Of a stretch of 64,000 nucleotides of DNA, positions 35,621 through 44,278 are shown in pieces; position 1 is the stretch's first letter, and each line of letters opens with the position of its first letter. The stretch is taken from assembly GCF_014898155.1 (NCBI RefSeq), contig NZ_CP062938.1, positions 2,170,001-2,234,000 of the forward strand. Reading direction: 5' to 3'. The notes under the pieces are model-generated. The model worked only from the letters and a program-made list of their open reading frames with translations. It did no database searches and was not told where the DNA came from. Source of the DNA: Bifidobacterium eulemuris (GTDB lineage Bacteria > Actinomycetota > Actinomycetes > Actinomycetales > Bifidobacteriaceae). The position numbers and the translations under genes were made by a program.

Positions 35621-35960
35621 ACAACGGCTTCGTCATTCCTGCTCCTTGTCATCCTGAACGGAGCACGGCTTGTTTTCGGCGTCCTGATCCCGTCATCCTG
35701 AGCGGAGGCCGTCAGGCCGGAGTCGAAGGATCTCTGACCGACGGGTACGAGGTGATGAGATTCTTCGACTCCGCTGCGCTCCGCTCAGAATGACGTTGAT
35801 AATGGTTGTTCGTCATGCTGAGCGTAGTGTAACGGAGTCGAAGCATCTCCACAGGTTGACGGTGGAACGGTGCTCCGTTTGGAATGACGGGAACGCCGTG
35901 TCCGCTCAGAATGCTGGGACACGGCGTTCCGCTCAGAACGACGGGACTCTCCGACTGGCG
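35621..35960. repeat. Cluster of REP-like palindromic repeats (GTCATTCTGAGCGG family)
   Basis: The 340-nt gap between the serine hydrolase and ffh has no gene. It contains at least six related units in alternating orientation: plus-oriented GTCATCCTGAGCGGAGGC (about 35690), CGTCATGCTGAGCGTAGTG (about 35811) and a shorter copy at about 35649. Minus-oriented copies include CTTCGACTCCGCTGCGCTCC ending in CAGAATGACG (about 35762-35795) and CAGAATG/CAGAACGACGG pieces at about 35905-35945. The recurring tail GGAGTCGAAG-ATCTC marks full-length units. The convergent-gene position suits a repeat that also terminates transcription. Confidence 0.85.
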
Positions 35961-37622
35961 TCAGCGGCCGAACAGCCCGCCGAGGCCGCCGCCGAGATTC
36001 GGAGGCAGGTCGGGAGTGCCATTGCCGGCGGCGTCTCCCATCAGCTCGTCCAAACCGGCGGGAAGCGCCGGATTCTGTGGCTTCTTGGCGAACGCGGAAC
36101 CGCCGGACGCGCCGTCGGCGGGCTTGCCGGACAGACGGTCGCGCAATGCCTTCTCCTCAGCCTCGCGCTTCATCGGATTGCCGGACTTCGAACCCTTCTT
36201 CTTGTTCTTGCCCTTGCCCTTCTTGCCGCCGCCCATCGCGGGGCCGCCGAAGCCGGGGATGCCGCCCATGCCGGCCTTGTTGCTCATCCGCTTCATCATC
36301 TTCGCGGCCTGCTCGAAACGCTGCAGCAGCGCGTTCACCTGCGAGACGGTCACGCCAGAACCGTAGGCGATACGGGCGCGGCGCGAGCCGTCGATGATCT
36401 TCGGGTCGCGGCGTTCGGCCGGGGTCATCGAACGGATGATGGCTTCGGTGCGGTCGATCTCACGCTCGTCGAACTGCTCCAGCTCCTTGCGGTGCTGCGC
36501 CATGCCCGGCATCATGCCCAGCAGGCTTTTCATCGAACCGAGCTTACGCACCTGCTGCAGCTGGTCGAGGAAGTCGTCGAGGCCGAAGGAACCTTCGGAG
36601 ATCTTCGCGGCGGCCTTCTTGGCCTCCTCCTCGTCGAACTGGCGCTGCGCCTGCTCGATCAGGGTCATGATGTCGCCCATGTCGAGGATACGTGAGGCCA
36701 TGCGGTCCGGATGGAACACCTCGAAATCCTTGAGGCCTTCGCCGGTGGACGAGAACAGAATCGGCTTGCCGGTCACGCTCGCCACCGACAGGGCCGCGCC
36801 GCCGCGGGCGTCGCCGTCGAGCTTGGAGAGCACCACGCCGGTGAAATCCACGCCCTCGTCGAAGGCCTTCGCGGTCCGCACCGCGTCCTGGCCGATCATC
36901 GCGTCGATCACGAACAGAATCTCATCGGGCTGCACGGCGTCGCGGATGTTGCGGGCCTGCTTCATCAGCTCCTCATCCACGCCCAAACGGCCGGCGGTAT
37001 CGATGATCACCGTGTCATACAGCTTCTGCTTGGCCAACGCGACCGCGTCGCGCGCCACCTTCACCGGATCGCCCGTGGTCTGGCCGGGGGAGGCCACCGC
37101 CTCGCCGCCATCGGACTGCACACCCTTCTCGGGCGCGTACACCGGCACGCCGGCGCGCTCGCCCACCACCTGCAGCTGCGTCACCGCGTTCGGACGCTGC
37201 AGGTCGGCCGCCACCAGCAGCGGCGTGTGGCCGCTGTCCTTGAGCCAGTAGCCCAGCTTGCCGGCGAGCGTCGTCTTACCGGCGCCCTGCAGGCCGGCGA
37301 GCATGATGACGGTCGGCGGATTCTTCGCGAAGTTCAGCGGGCGGTCCACGCCGGCGCCGAGCACCTCGGTGAGCTCCTCGTCCACGATTTTGACGACCTG
37401 CTGCGCCGGATTGAGCGCCTGCGACACCTCGGTGCCCAGCGCGCGCTCGCGGATGCGCGCGGTGAAGGAACGCACCACGTCGAGCGCCACATCGGCGTCG
37501 AGCAGTGCGCGGCGGATCTCGCGGATCGTGCCGTCGATATCCGCCTCGGAAAGCTTGCCCTTGCTCTTCAGATGCTTGAACGCATTCGAGAGCCTATCAG
37601 TCAAAGAACTAAATGCTGCCAT
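35961..37622 (-). CDS. ffh: Signal recognition particle GTPase (SRP54)
   Basis: 553-residue Ffh, which binds 4.5S RNA and signal peptides and delivers ribosomes to FtsY. The N domain begins FSSLTDRLSNAFKHLKSKGK. The G domain has G1 GLQGAGKTTLAGKL, the DLQRPNAVTQL box, DTAGRLGVDEELM, and TKLDGDARGGAALS in the form SKLDGDARGG. The M domain (about 330-470) contains LLGMMPG, RRDPKIIDGSRRARIAYGSG and a Met-rich hydrophobic face. A Gly/Lys-rich tail (GGGKKGKGKNKKKGSKSGN) extends it beyond the usual length. The start at 37622 follows CTGGAG. A low-complexity insert (EKGVQSDGGEAVASPGQTTG) lies after the DLQRP box. Confidence 0.97.
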   Translation of the reverse strand: MAAFSSLTDRLSNAFKHLKSKGKLSEADIDGTIREIRRALLDADVALDVVRSFTARIRERALGTEVSQALNPAQQVVKIVDEELTEVLGAGVDRPLNFAKNPPTVIMLAGLQGAGKTTLAGKLGYWLKDSGHTPLLVAADLQRPNAVTQLQVVGERAGVPVYAPEKGVQSDGGEAVASPGQTTGDPVKVARDAVALAKQKLYDTVIIDTAGRLGVDEELMKQARNIRDAVQPDEILFVIDAMIGQDAVRTAKAFDEGVDFTGVVLSKLDGDARGGAALSVASVTGKPILFSSTGEGLKDFEVFHPDRMASRILDMGDIMTLIEQAQRQFDEEEAKKAAAKISEGSFGLDDFLDQLQQVRKLGSMKSLLGMMPGMAQHRKELEQFDEREIDRTEAIIRSMTPAERRDPKIIDGSRRARIAYGSGVTVSQVNALLQRFEQAAKMMKRMSNKAGMGGIPGFGGPAMGGGKKGKGKNKKKGSKSGNPMKREAEEKALRDRLSGKPADGASGGSAFAKKPQNPALPAGLDELMGDAAGNGTPDLPPNLGGGLGGLFGR

Positions 37623-37958
37623 AATGCGCTCCAGTCTAGCCGTGACGCGGGAAAAGCGCACGCAAGGCGAGCTTGGGAGCCGGGCGAGCCGAATGGGGCG
37701 GACCTGCGGCGTGTACGGTTCGCGACCACCGAATCCGCTTTCCGCTGATCGGGCCGCCCCGCACGCTTCGGGCCGATACCATGGAAGGGTAAACCTTCAG
37801 TGGTATTCGCGAATTGTTGATTGAACTTCGATTTTCGGTTCCGTACATATCGCTGGACACCCCTTATCGCAGACATGCCGTGCGCTGGCGCACCCGTCCA
37901 CGATGTGATGGGTCGCGTTGCTGCAACGCAGACTGCCATGCAATATGGAGGCCCACCG
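37623..37958. promoter_or_regulatory. 336-nt divergent region with a promoter and palindromes for the CDF gene
   Basis: No gene is seen. A promoter toward the CDF gene is likely: TTGAAC (37821-37826), 17 nt, TACATA (37844-37849). The leader then carries TGCGC/GCGCA (37881-37892) and a perfect GCGTTGC-T-GCAACGC inverted repeat (37915-37929), candidates for a metal-dependent repressor site or a leader hairpin. ATTCGCGAAT (37805-37814) is a further palindrome just upstream of the minus-35. The ffh promoter on the other strand is not clear. Confidence 0.55.
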
Positions 37959-38864
37959 ATGCAACATAAGCAGATAGAACGCAAAGCCCTGACCGTGGGG
38001 CTGGTCGTCAACGTTTTGATGGTCGCCGCAGGCGTCATCGTCTTCTTCATCACCGGCCTGAAGGCCATGTTCCTCGACACCGCCTACACCGCCATCTCCG
38101 TATGTTCCGGATTGGTGGCGATCGCGCTGTCCTCGCACACCGTGCGCACCACCGAGCGTTACCCCAACGGGCGGTTCGCGCTGGAGCCGATCTACGCGAT
38201 CTGCAAGGCGGTGTTCACCCTCACTCTGCTGCTGTTCACTCTGATCGACACCGCGCAGGTCGCCTACGATTACTTCGCCTACGGGATCGGCGAGCGAACC
38301 GCCTTCGGCCCGGTGGTGGTGTACGAGGCCGTCACCGTGCTCTCCTGCCTGGGATTGTGGCTGTACTATCGCCGCGAGAACCATTCGATCCGCGGGGCGA
38401 GCACCATGCTGGTCGCCGAGGAGAAAAGCACGTTCATCGACGGCGCGATCTCGCTGGGCATCGGCGCGGCCGCGGTGATCCTCGTGTTCCTGCCGGACGG
38501 CACGCCGCTCGACTTCCTGCATTACACGGGCGACTTCTTCATCACGCTGCTAATCGTGCTCGCCGTGATCAAGGAGCCCTTCGAGGTGCTGTACGGTGCG
38601 TATGTCGAGCTGATCGGCGGCGTGCACGAGGACGACGAGACCAACGCCTTCGTCGAGGAGACCGCGCAACGCCATCTACCGGAGGGCACGGAGTACGACC
38701 GTACGCTGATCTTCAAAACCGGCATGAACTACACCATCGACGTGTACCTCGCCGGCACCGGCGAAACCATCGACGTCGACAATCTGGTGGAGTGCAAGCG
38801 CGCGCTTGAACGCGAGCTCACCCGCCGCCTGCATATCGTCGACGTCGACTTCGTCTTTGACTAA
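37959..38864 (+). CDS. Cation diffusion facilitator (CDF) family transporter
   Basis: 301-residue membrane protein that probably exports a divalent metal ion by proton antiport. About five to six spans are present (LTVGLVVNVLMVAAGVIVFF, FTLTLLLFTLIDTAQVAYDY, ISLGIGAAAVILVFL). The family Asp residues appear in MFLDTAYTAISVCSGLVAI and in STFIDGAISLGIG. The cytoplasmic C-terminal domain (about 215-301, TIDVYLAGTGETIDVDNLVE) has the ferredoxin-like CDF pattern. The intramembrane site lacks the classical His, so the metal cannot be guessed (iron or manganese type is as likely as zinc). The start at 37959 follows TGGAGG. Upstream palindromes may be its control. Confidence 0.82.
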   Translation: MQHKQIERKALTVGLVVNVLMVAAGVIVFFITGLKAMFLDTAYTAISVCSGLVAIALSSHTVRTTERYPNGRFALEPIYAICKAVFTLTLLLFTLIDTAQVAYDYFAYGIGERTAFGPVVVYEAVTVLSCLGLWLYYRRENHSIRGASTMLVAEEKSTFIDGAISLGIGAAAVILVFLPDGTPLDFLHYTGDFFITLLIVLAVIKEPFEVLYGAYVELIGGVHEDDETNAFVEETAQRHLPEGTEYDRTLIFKTGMNYTIDVYLAGTGETIDVDNLVECKRALERELTRRLHIVDVDFVFD

Positions 38865-38904
38865 ATCCTCCGTCGCTGCGCGCCGTCCGCGCCGTCCGTT
38901 GTGG

Positions 38905-40551
38905 TTATTTGAGGCTCCAGGTGGATCCTTGCGGGCCGTCTTCGATGGCGATGCCGGCGGCGCCCAGCGCGTCGCGGATCGCGTCGGCCGTGGCGAAGTC
39001 GCGGGCCTTGCGGGCTTCGGCGCGGGCGGTCAATTGTCCGGCGACCAGCGCGTCCAGCGCGTCGTGCTCGGCGGTGGCATCGCCTGCGGTTCCGGTGCCC
39101 GTGCCCGATGCGGACGCGCCGATCCACGGCTCGGCCAGCGGATCCAATCCCAGCGTGTCCAGCATCGCGCGCACGGCGAGCAGCGTGCCGCGCAGCTCGG
39201 CCTTGGCGGTGCCGGCGGCGTCATCGCCCGCGCCCGTATCGGCGGCGATCTGGGCGAGCAGGGTGTTGCCTGCGCGCACGGCGGAGAACATCGCGGCGAT
39301 CGCGCCGGAAACGTTGAAATCATCGTTCATGGCGGCGGTGAACTCGGCCGGCAGCTGGTCGGCCATCATCGCGCCCACCTCGCCGCGCGAGGGCTGCTCG
39401 CCCAACACGACGCCCGCGCGTTCGATGAAATTGCCCACGCGATCGTAGGCGGCCCGCGCCTCGGCCAGCGTCTGATCGGACCATTCCAGCATCGAACGGT
39501 ACTGCACGCCGCCCAACGCGTAGCGGACCACCCACGCGGGATTCTGGGCCAGCACGGCCGGCACGCTCAAGCCGTTGCCCAGCGACTTCGACATCTTCTC
39601 GCCTTTGGCGGTCACCCACGCCGAATGCATCCAATGCGCGGCGGAATCCCAGCCGGCGGCGCGCGTCTGCGCCATCTCGTTCTCATGGTGCGGGAATCGC
39701 AGGTCGAGACCGCCGCCGTGGATGTCAAAGCCGTCCTTGAGGTAGCGGCGACTCATGGCCGAGCATTCGATATGCCAGCCGGGGCGGCCCGTGCCGAACG
39801 GTGTGGCCCAGCGGGCGTCCTCGGGATCGGTATCCTTCGGCGCCTTCCACAGCGCGAAATCGCGCGGATCGCGTTTGTCGGGCGAAAGATCGGCCGGATC
39901 GACCGGATTGTACTTGTCGTCGCCGGCCGCGTCCACGCTGGGTCCCATACGGTCGGCCACCGCGGCGGCCTCATCCGTGGCCGGCTCCCCGGCGGTCTGC
40001 TTCTGATGCGTCAGCTCGCCGTAATGAGGCCAGCTCGCCACGTCGAAATACACATTGCCGGTGGGGCGGCCCTCGTCGTCCGTCACCACATAGCCGTGGC
40101 CGTTGTCGATGATGCGCTGGATCAGCTCGACCATATCCAGCATATGTCCGGTGGCGCGCGGCTCGTAGGTGGGCGGCAGCACGCCCAGCACGTCGTACGC
40201 CTGGGTGAACTCGCGCTCGTAGATATACGCGCGCTCCCACCACTGCTGGCCGGCGGCCGCGGCCTTGTCGAGGATCTTGTCGTCGATGTCGGTCACGTTG
40301 CGCACGAACGTGACCTGATATCCGAGCCTCATGAACCAGCGGCGCACCACATCGAAGGCCACGGCGGCGCGGATATGGCCGATATGCGGCGAGGACTGCA
40401 CGGTCGCGCCGCACACGTAGATGCCCACCTTGCCGGGTGCGATCGGCGTGAACGCCGACACGGCGTGCGTGGCGGTGTCGTACACCTGCAGACCGGAGGC
40501 TGCGGACTGCATGTCAACGGCGTGATTCTGCGGTTCTTGAGCGTTTTCCAT
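38905..40551 (-). CDS. cysS: Cysteinyl-tRNA synthetase
   Basis: 548-residue class I aminoacyl-tRNA synthetase. It has the zinc-site Cys in IYVCGATVQ, the HIGH motif [14 protein letters not shown], the second zinc ligand region [10 protein letters not shown], the His pair in [11 protein letters not shown], and the KMSKS motif in [11 protein letters not shown]. The anticodon-binding helical part ends with [20 protein letters not shown] and the typical [12 protein letters not shown]. Extra loops rich in Ala/Asp (about 190-235, [20 protein letters not shown]) lengthen it relative to the E. coli enzyme (about 460). The start is taken as 40551; the site is weak and ATG at 40512 remains possible. 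It is divergent from the amidotransferase gene. Confidence 0.96.
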   Translation of the reverse strand: MENAQEPQNHAVDMQSAASGLQVYDTATHAVSAFTPIAPGKVGIYVCGATVQSSPHIGHIRAAVAFDVVRRWFMRLGYQVTFVRNVTDIDDKILDKAAAAGQQWWERAYIYEREFTQAYDVLGVLPPTYEPRATGHMLDMVELIQRIIDNGHGYVVTDDEGRPTGNVYFDVASWPHYGELTHQKQTAGEPATDEAAAVADRMGPSVDAAGDDKYNPVDPADLSPDKRDPRDFALWKAPKDTDPEDARWATPFGTGRPGWHIECSAMSRRYLKDGFDIHGGGLDLRFPHHENEMAQTRAAGWDSAAHWMHSAWVTAKGEKMSKSLGNGLSVPAVLAQNPAWVVRYALGGVQYRSMLEWSDQTLAEARAAYDRVGNFIERAGVVLGEQPSRGEVGAMMADQLPAEFTAAMNDDFNVSGAIAAMFSAVRAGNTLLAQIAADTGAGDDAAGTAKAELRGTLLAVRAMLDTLGLDPLAEPWIGASASGTGTGTAGDATAEHDALDALVAGQLTARAEARKARDFATADAIRDALGAAGIAIEDGPQGSTWSLK

Positions 40552-40642
40552 AAACGCCAAGGCTATTCTCGCAACAAGACAAACGTTTCGGCGATCGTCC
40601 CGCAAAGCGCGGGTTTACGTGCCTCGTGTCACAATAGAGGTC

Positions 40643-41374
40643 ATGGCCACACCACAAGTGCTCATCATGCAACACGTCCCATGGGAGAAACCGGGGCGTA
40701 TTCTTGCGAACCTCGAGGACCTCGAACTGGGCTCGCAGACGTTGAACGTCGCAACGGTCAAGAAGCCGGACCTGCCGGATTTCGACGAGGTGGCCGGTGT
40801 GGTGATTATGGGCGGTCCGATGTCGGCGACCGACTACGACCAATATCCCGGTCTCAAGGCCGAGGCGAAACTCGTGCGCGCCTGCGTGGCCGTGGGCAAG
40901 CCGGTGCTGGGCGTGTGTCTGGGGCATCAGATCATCGCCACGGCGTTGGGAGCGAAGCTGTCCCGCGGCGAGGCACCGGAGATCGGATTCGCGCCGATCA
41001 AACGTGTGGACAAGCACGACTTCTTTTCGATGTGGGACAAGCAGATCGACGTGCTGCACTGGCATAACGACGTGGTGGGTCTGCCGCCGGATGCGCAGCT
41101 GCTGGCGCGGTCCGCGTCCACGAAAGTGCAGGCGTACCGTATCGGCTCGGCGTTGGGCCTGCAATTCCATCTCGAGGTCACGGGGGCGTTGCTTGAGGAA
41201 TGGCTTGACGAGCCGAGCATGGTCAAGGAGCTGAAAAAGGCCGGCGGCTCCAAATCGCAGCTGCGCGAGCAATTCGCCCAATACGACTGCACCCTGCAGC
41301 CGCTCGCCGAATCGGTGTTCTCCGGATTCGCGGTCCGCTGCAACGCCTACGCCAAAACCTTGCAGGCCGCGTAG
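40643..41374 (+). CDS. Class I glutamine amidotransferase (GMP synthase-like)
   Basis: 243-residue stand-alone class I amidotransferase. The nucleophile is Cys92 in GVCLGHQIIATALGA, with the His-x-Glu pair in LGLQFHLEVTG. The N-terminus VLIMQHVPWEKPGRILANLE is typical of the YfeJ/GuaA-like subgroup. It has no partner synthetase domain, so it may transfer amide nitrogen to an unknown acceptor or act as a gamma-glutamyl hydrolase. The ATG at 40643 is preferred to the GTG at 40619 because homology begins at TPQVLIMQ and an AGAGG lies directly before it. It converges with the ABC-F gene (12-nt gap). Confidence 0.88.
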   Translation: MATPQVLIMQHVPWEKPGRILANLEDLELGSQTLNVATVKKPDLPDFDEVAGVVIMGGPMSATDYDQYPGLKAEAKLVRACVAVGKPVLGVCLGHQIIATALGAKLSRGEAPEIGFAPIKRVDKHDFFSMWDKQIDVLHWHNDVVGLPPDAQLLARSASTKVQAYRIGSALGLQFHLEVTGALLEEWLDEPSMVKELKKAGGSKSQLREQFAQYDCTLQPLAESVFSGFAVRCNAYAKTLQAA

Positions 41375-41721
41375 CCTGCGGCGCGGTTATTCGAGCTGTT
41401 CGGAAAGCTCCATCCACTCCATTTCGAGGGTTTCGGATTCCTCGGCGATGGTCTGCAGCTGCTGGTTGAGTTCGTTGAGTCCGGCGTAGTCGCTGGGGTC
41501 GTGCTCGGCCATGCGCTGTTCCAGTTGCATCCGGCTCTCCTCGAGTTTGGCGAGCTTGCGTTCGATGGCGTTCACGCGCTTCGAGGCCTGATGGAACTCC
41601 TTGCCGCTCAGTTTCGGCTTTGCGGAGCCGTTCGATGAGCCGTCGTCGCCTGAACCGCCCGCGGAGACGTCGGAGATGCCTCGACTACGCTCGGCATGAC
41701 GAGAGGATGAATCCGCATTAT

Positions 41722-41846
41722 CGTCATTCTGAGCTGAGCGTCCTTTCCCGTCGTTCTGCGCGGAACGTCCCCTTCCGTCATTCTGAGCGGTGCGTCCTTT
41801 TCCTCCGTCATTCTGAGCGGAGCGCAGCGGAGTCGAAGAATCCCCC
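41722..41846. repeat. In-frame array of GTCATTCTGAGCGG repeats inside the ABC-F gene
   Basis: Four head-to-tail units start at 41722 (27 nt), 41749 (27 nt), 41776 (30 nt) and 41806 (41 nt, with the full GCAGCGGAGTCGAAGAATC tail); a degenerate unit in the opposite orientation lies at about 41679. On the coding strand they give repeated AQNDG(K/R)GRS peptides in the linker after the second ATPase domain. Tandem unit lengths are multiples of three. Confidence 0.9.
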
Positions 41847-43015
41847 ACGCCGCCGAAATCGCCCTTCTCGACCATATCGAGGTAATCGCCCACGCCTCCG
41901 GGCAGATGGCGCACCTTGCCGCCGATCAGCGCGAACTGCTGGTCCGTCACGCGCTCGAGCAGATACCGGTCATGGCTTACCACGATCAGCGTGCCGGGCC
42001 AGGTGTCGAGCAGATCCTCCATCACGGCGAGCATGTCGGTGTCCAGATCGTTGCCGGGCTCGTCCATAATGAGCACGTTCGGCTCGTCCAGCAGGATGAG
42101 CAGCAGCTGCATACGGCGCTTCTGGCCGCCGGAAAGGTCTCTGATCGGCGTCATCAGCTGGGCGGATTCGAAGCCGAGCCGCTCCATGAGCTGGCCGGGC
42201 GTCACCTCCTTGCCATCCACGATATAGCTCGGCTTGTAACGGCTCAGCACTTCCTTGACTTTGTATTTGCCGAGCTTCTCCAGCTCGTCGAGTCGCTGGG
42301 AGAGCACCGCGAACTTCACGGTTTTGCCGATATTCACATGCCCGACGGTGGGGGTGAGCGTGCCGTCGAGAATCTTGAGCAGAGTGGATTTGCCGGCGCC
42401 GTTCGCGCCGACGATGCCGAAACGGTCGCCCGGGCCGATCAGCCAGGTCACGTCGTCGAGGATCTTACGTCCGTGGATCGTGACCTTCTGCGCGGCGGAG
42501 GTGGCGGATGCCGTCATATCCGCCGTCTCGTGCGGATCGGCGGCATCCGCGGCATCGCCGACGGTGCCGGTGCCGGCGGCGTCGTCCATATCGGCCGTGC
42601 GGGCGGCATCGACTGTGCGGGCGGCACCGTTCGGCGTCATGCCCACGCCGGCATCCAGCAGACGCGGATCGTCCCAGTCATCCACCGCGACCTCAACGGA
42701 GCCGTGCGACTGCGGCTCGGCGTGCATGGCCGGCACCACGTCCACGCGCGAGGCGGAGTCGTTCATCGCCGCCACGTCGGGGTCGATATCGGCCAGACGG
42801 TCGCGTCCCAGCGCCCGATCCCGGCCGGTGGGCAGCGCCACGCCTTCGGCGGTCACCGCCTGGGTCGCGAAGATCTGCGTCACATCGATCAGATCCACCA
42901 CCTGCTTGCCCAAGCGTGAGGTGGCCATCTGCTTCAATTCGACGCTGTTGCGCACCGGCGGCACGTCGGCGATGAGTTCGCGCGCGGCCTTGACGTGGAA
43001 TTTCTGCTTGGTGGA

Positions 43016-43033
43016 GCGGGCGCGCGCCGCGGG
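43016..43033. other. CG-dinucleotide tract at the ABC-F frameshift
   Basis: A run built of GC/CG dinucleotides covers the exact point where ABC-F homology passes from one frame to the other. Such tracts are prone to slippage by two bases, during replication or base calling. Confidence 0.75.
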
Positions 43034-43757
43034 TCAGCCAGGCGAGCTCCTTGCGCGCGAGATTGCGCCGTTTGGTCTCGCGCACGTCGGCCTGGCGGTC
43101 GCGCTCCACACGCTGCAGCATATACGCGGAATAGCCGCCCTCGAAGGGGTCGATCACCCCGTCGTGCACCTCCCACATCGACTCGCACACCTCGTCGAGG
43201 AACCAACGGTCGTGCGTGACGAGCAGCAGCGCGCCGGAGCCGGCGGACCAGCGGCGCTTCAGATGTTCGGCCAGCCAGTGGATCGTCACCACATCCAAAT
43301 GGTTGGTGGGCTCGTCAAGCGCGAGGATGTCCCAATCCTTGAGCAGCAGCCGGGCCAGGTCGGCGCGTCGGCGTTGGCCGCCGGAGAGCGAGCCGACCTT
43401 CGCGTCGAGGCTGATGCCGCCGAGCAGCGCCTGCACGATTTCGCGCGAGGTGGTGTCGGACGCCCATTCGTAGTCCTCGCGGTTCTCCAGCGCGGCCTGG
43501 CGCACCGTGGCATCGTCGTCGAGCGGATCGCGCTGGTCGAGCATGCCGAAGGTGAGACCGCCGCGTTTGGTCACGCGTCCGGAATCCGGCTCCTGCGTGC
43601 CGTTGAACAGGTGCAGCAGCGTGGATTTGCCGTCGCCGTTGCGGCCCACGATGCCGATGCGGTCGCCTTCGAACACGCCCTGCGTCACATCGGTGAAGAT
43701 GGTTTTGGTGGCGAAGGCGAGCGAAACGTGTTCCAGTCCAATATCGTAAGTCGGCAT

Positions 43758-44278
43758 AAGGCACCAATCTAGCGCCTGCGGCCTACCGGCCGCCATGCGG
43801 AGCCGTGTTCCGGGCCGTTGTTCGACGGTTGCGGCCCGATTATGGTACAACGTTTGCCTAAACTGTGAAAAAGCAGAAGGAACCATATGTTGACATATGC
43901 CCAATATCGGCGTATTCAAGCCGAACACGCCGTGAAATCAAGGGCTTGCGATCGGGTATCGTCCGCATAAAATAAACCGAGTTCACAAGGTGAAAAAACC
44001 TTCAAGGAACAACGATAAATTCACATCGCGGGCGTTACCGAGGCGCGCTGAGGCGGCACGGTCGCGATCCCGCGGGGACAGGGGTGATGCTGGCGTACGC
44101 GCCTCGAGCGAAGACGAGTCGACTCGCGTGAATGCGATGTCGTCGCAGCGGTCCACCACACCCAAAGGCCACGGGACGTCGATGCCGTCGACGGCCGAAA
44201 CGTCAGCCACCATCAGTTCCCAACAGCACACACGACCATACAATCCGCACAGAGAAGATATGAGGGGTTATCCTCGTT
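43758..44278. promoter_or_regulatory. 521-nt leader region of the ABC exporter operon
   Basis: The region holds a strong promoter with an overlapping palindrome (43884-43918) and about 350 nt of transcribed leader. A GTG-initiated 103-codon frame (43990-44301), rich in Arg/Ser, runs through the leader and overlaps the exporter start by 23 nt. It could be a leader peptide but has no recognisable family and may be chance. A short frame from ATG 44260 (MRGYPRYVRRSEP) is the end of it. The ABC-F promoter must lie at the left side. Confidence 0.5.
43884..43918 (+). promoter_or_regulatory. Promoter with overlapping palindromic operator for the ABC exporter pair
   Basis: TTGACA (43890-43895), 17 nt, TATTCA (43913-43918). 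The minus-35 lies inside the inverted repeat CATATGT-TG-ACATATG (43884-43899), so a dimeric repressor bound there would block RNA polymerase. MarR- or TetR-type control is usual for such exporters; no such regulator is encoded nearby. Confidence 0.7.

Larger units (their letters stand above)
41387..43757 (-). pseudogene. ABC-F family ATPase (Uup-like), frameshifted
   Basis: A soluble twin-ATPase of the ABC-F type that acts on ribosomes. The first part starts at ATG 43757 (MPTYDIGLEHVSLAFATK) with Walker A GRNGDGKST, signature LSGGQRRR and Walker B ILALDEPTNHLD. After LARKELAWLTRGAR the frame is lost. Homology (STKQKFHVKAARELIADVPP) continues in another frame, with the second Walker A GANGAGKST, LSGGQKRR and LIMDEPGNDLD, to the stop at 41387. 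The break is in a CG-dinucleotide run at about 43016-43033; one extra or two missing bases would explain it. Either the gene is broken, it is phase-variable, or the assembly has an error. The C-terminal linker contains a translated repeat array. Both halves are otherwise intact. Confidence 0.85.

Noticed and set aside
35621..35960. Insertion sequence between the serine hydrolase and ffh
   Set aside because: No transposase frame and no target-site duplication is seen; only short palindromic repeat units.
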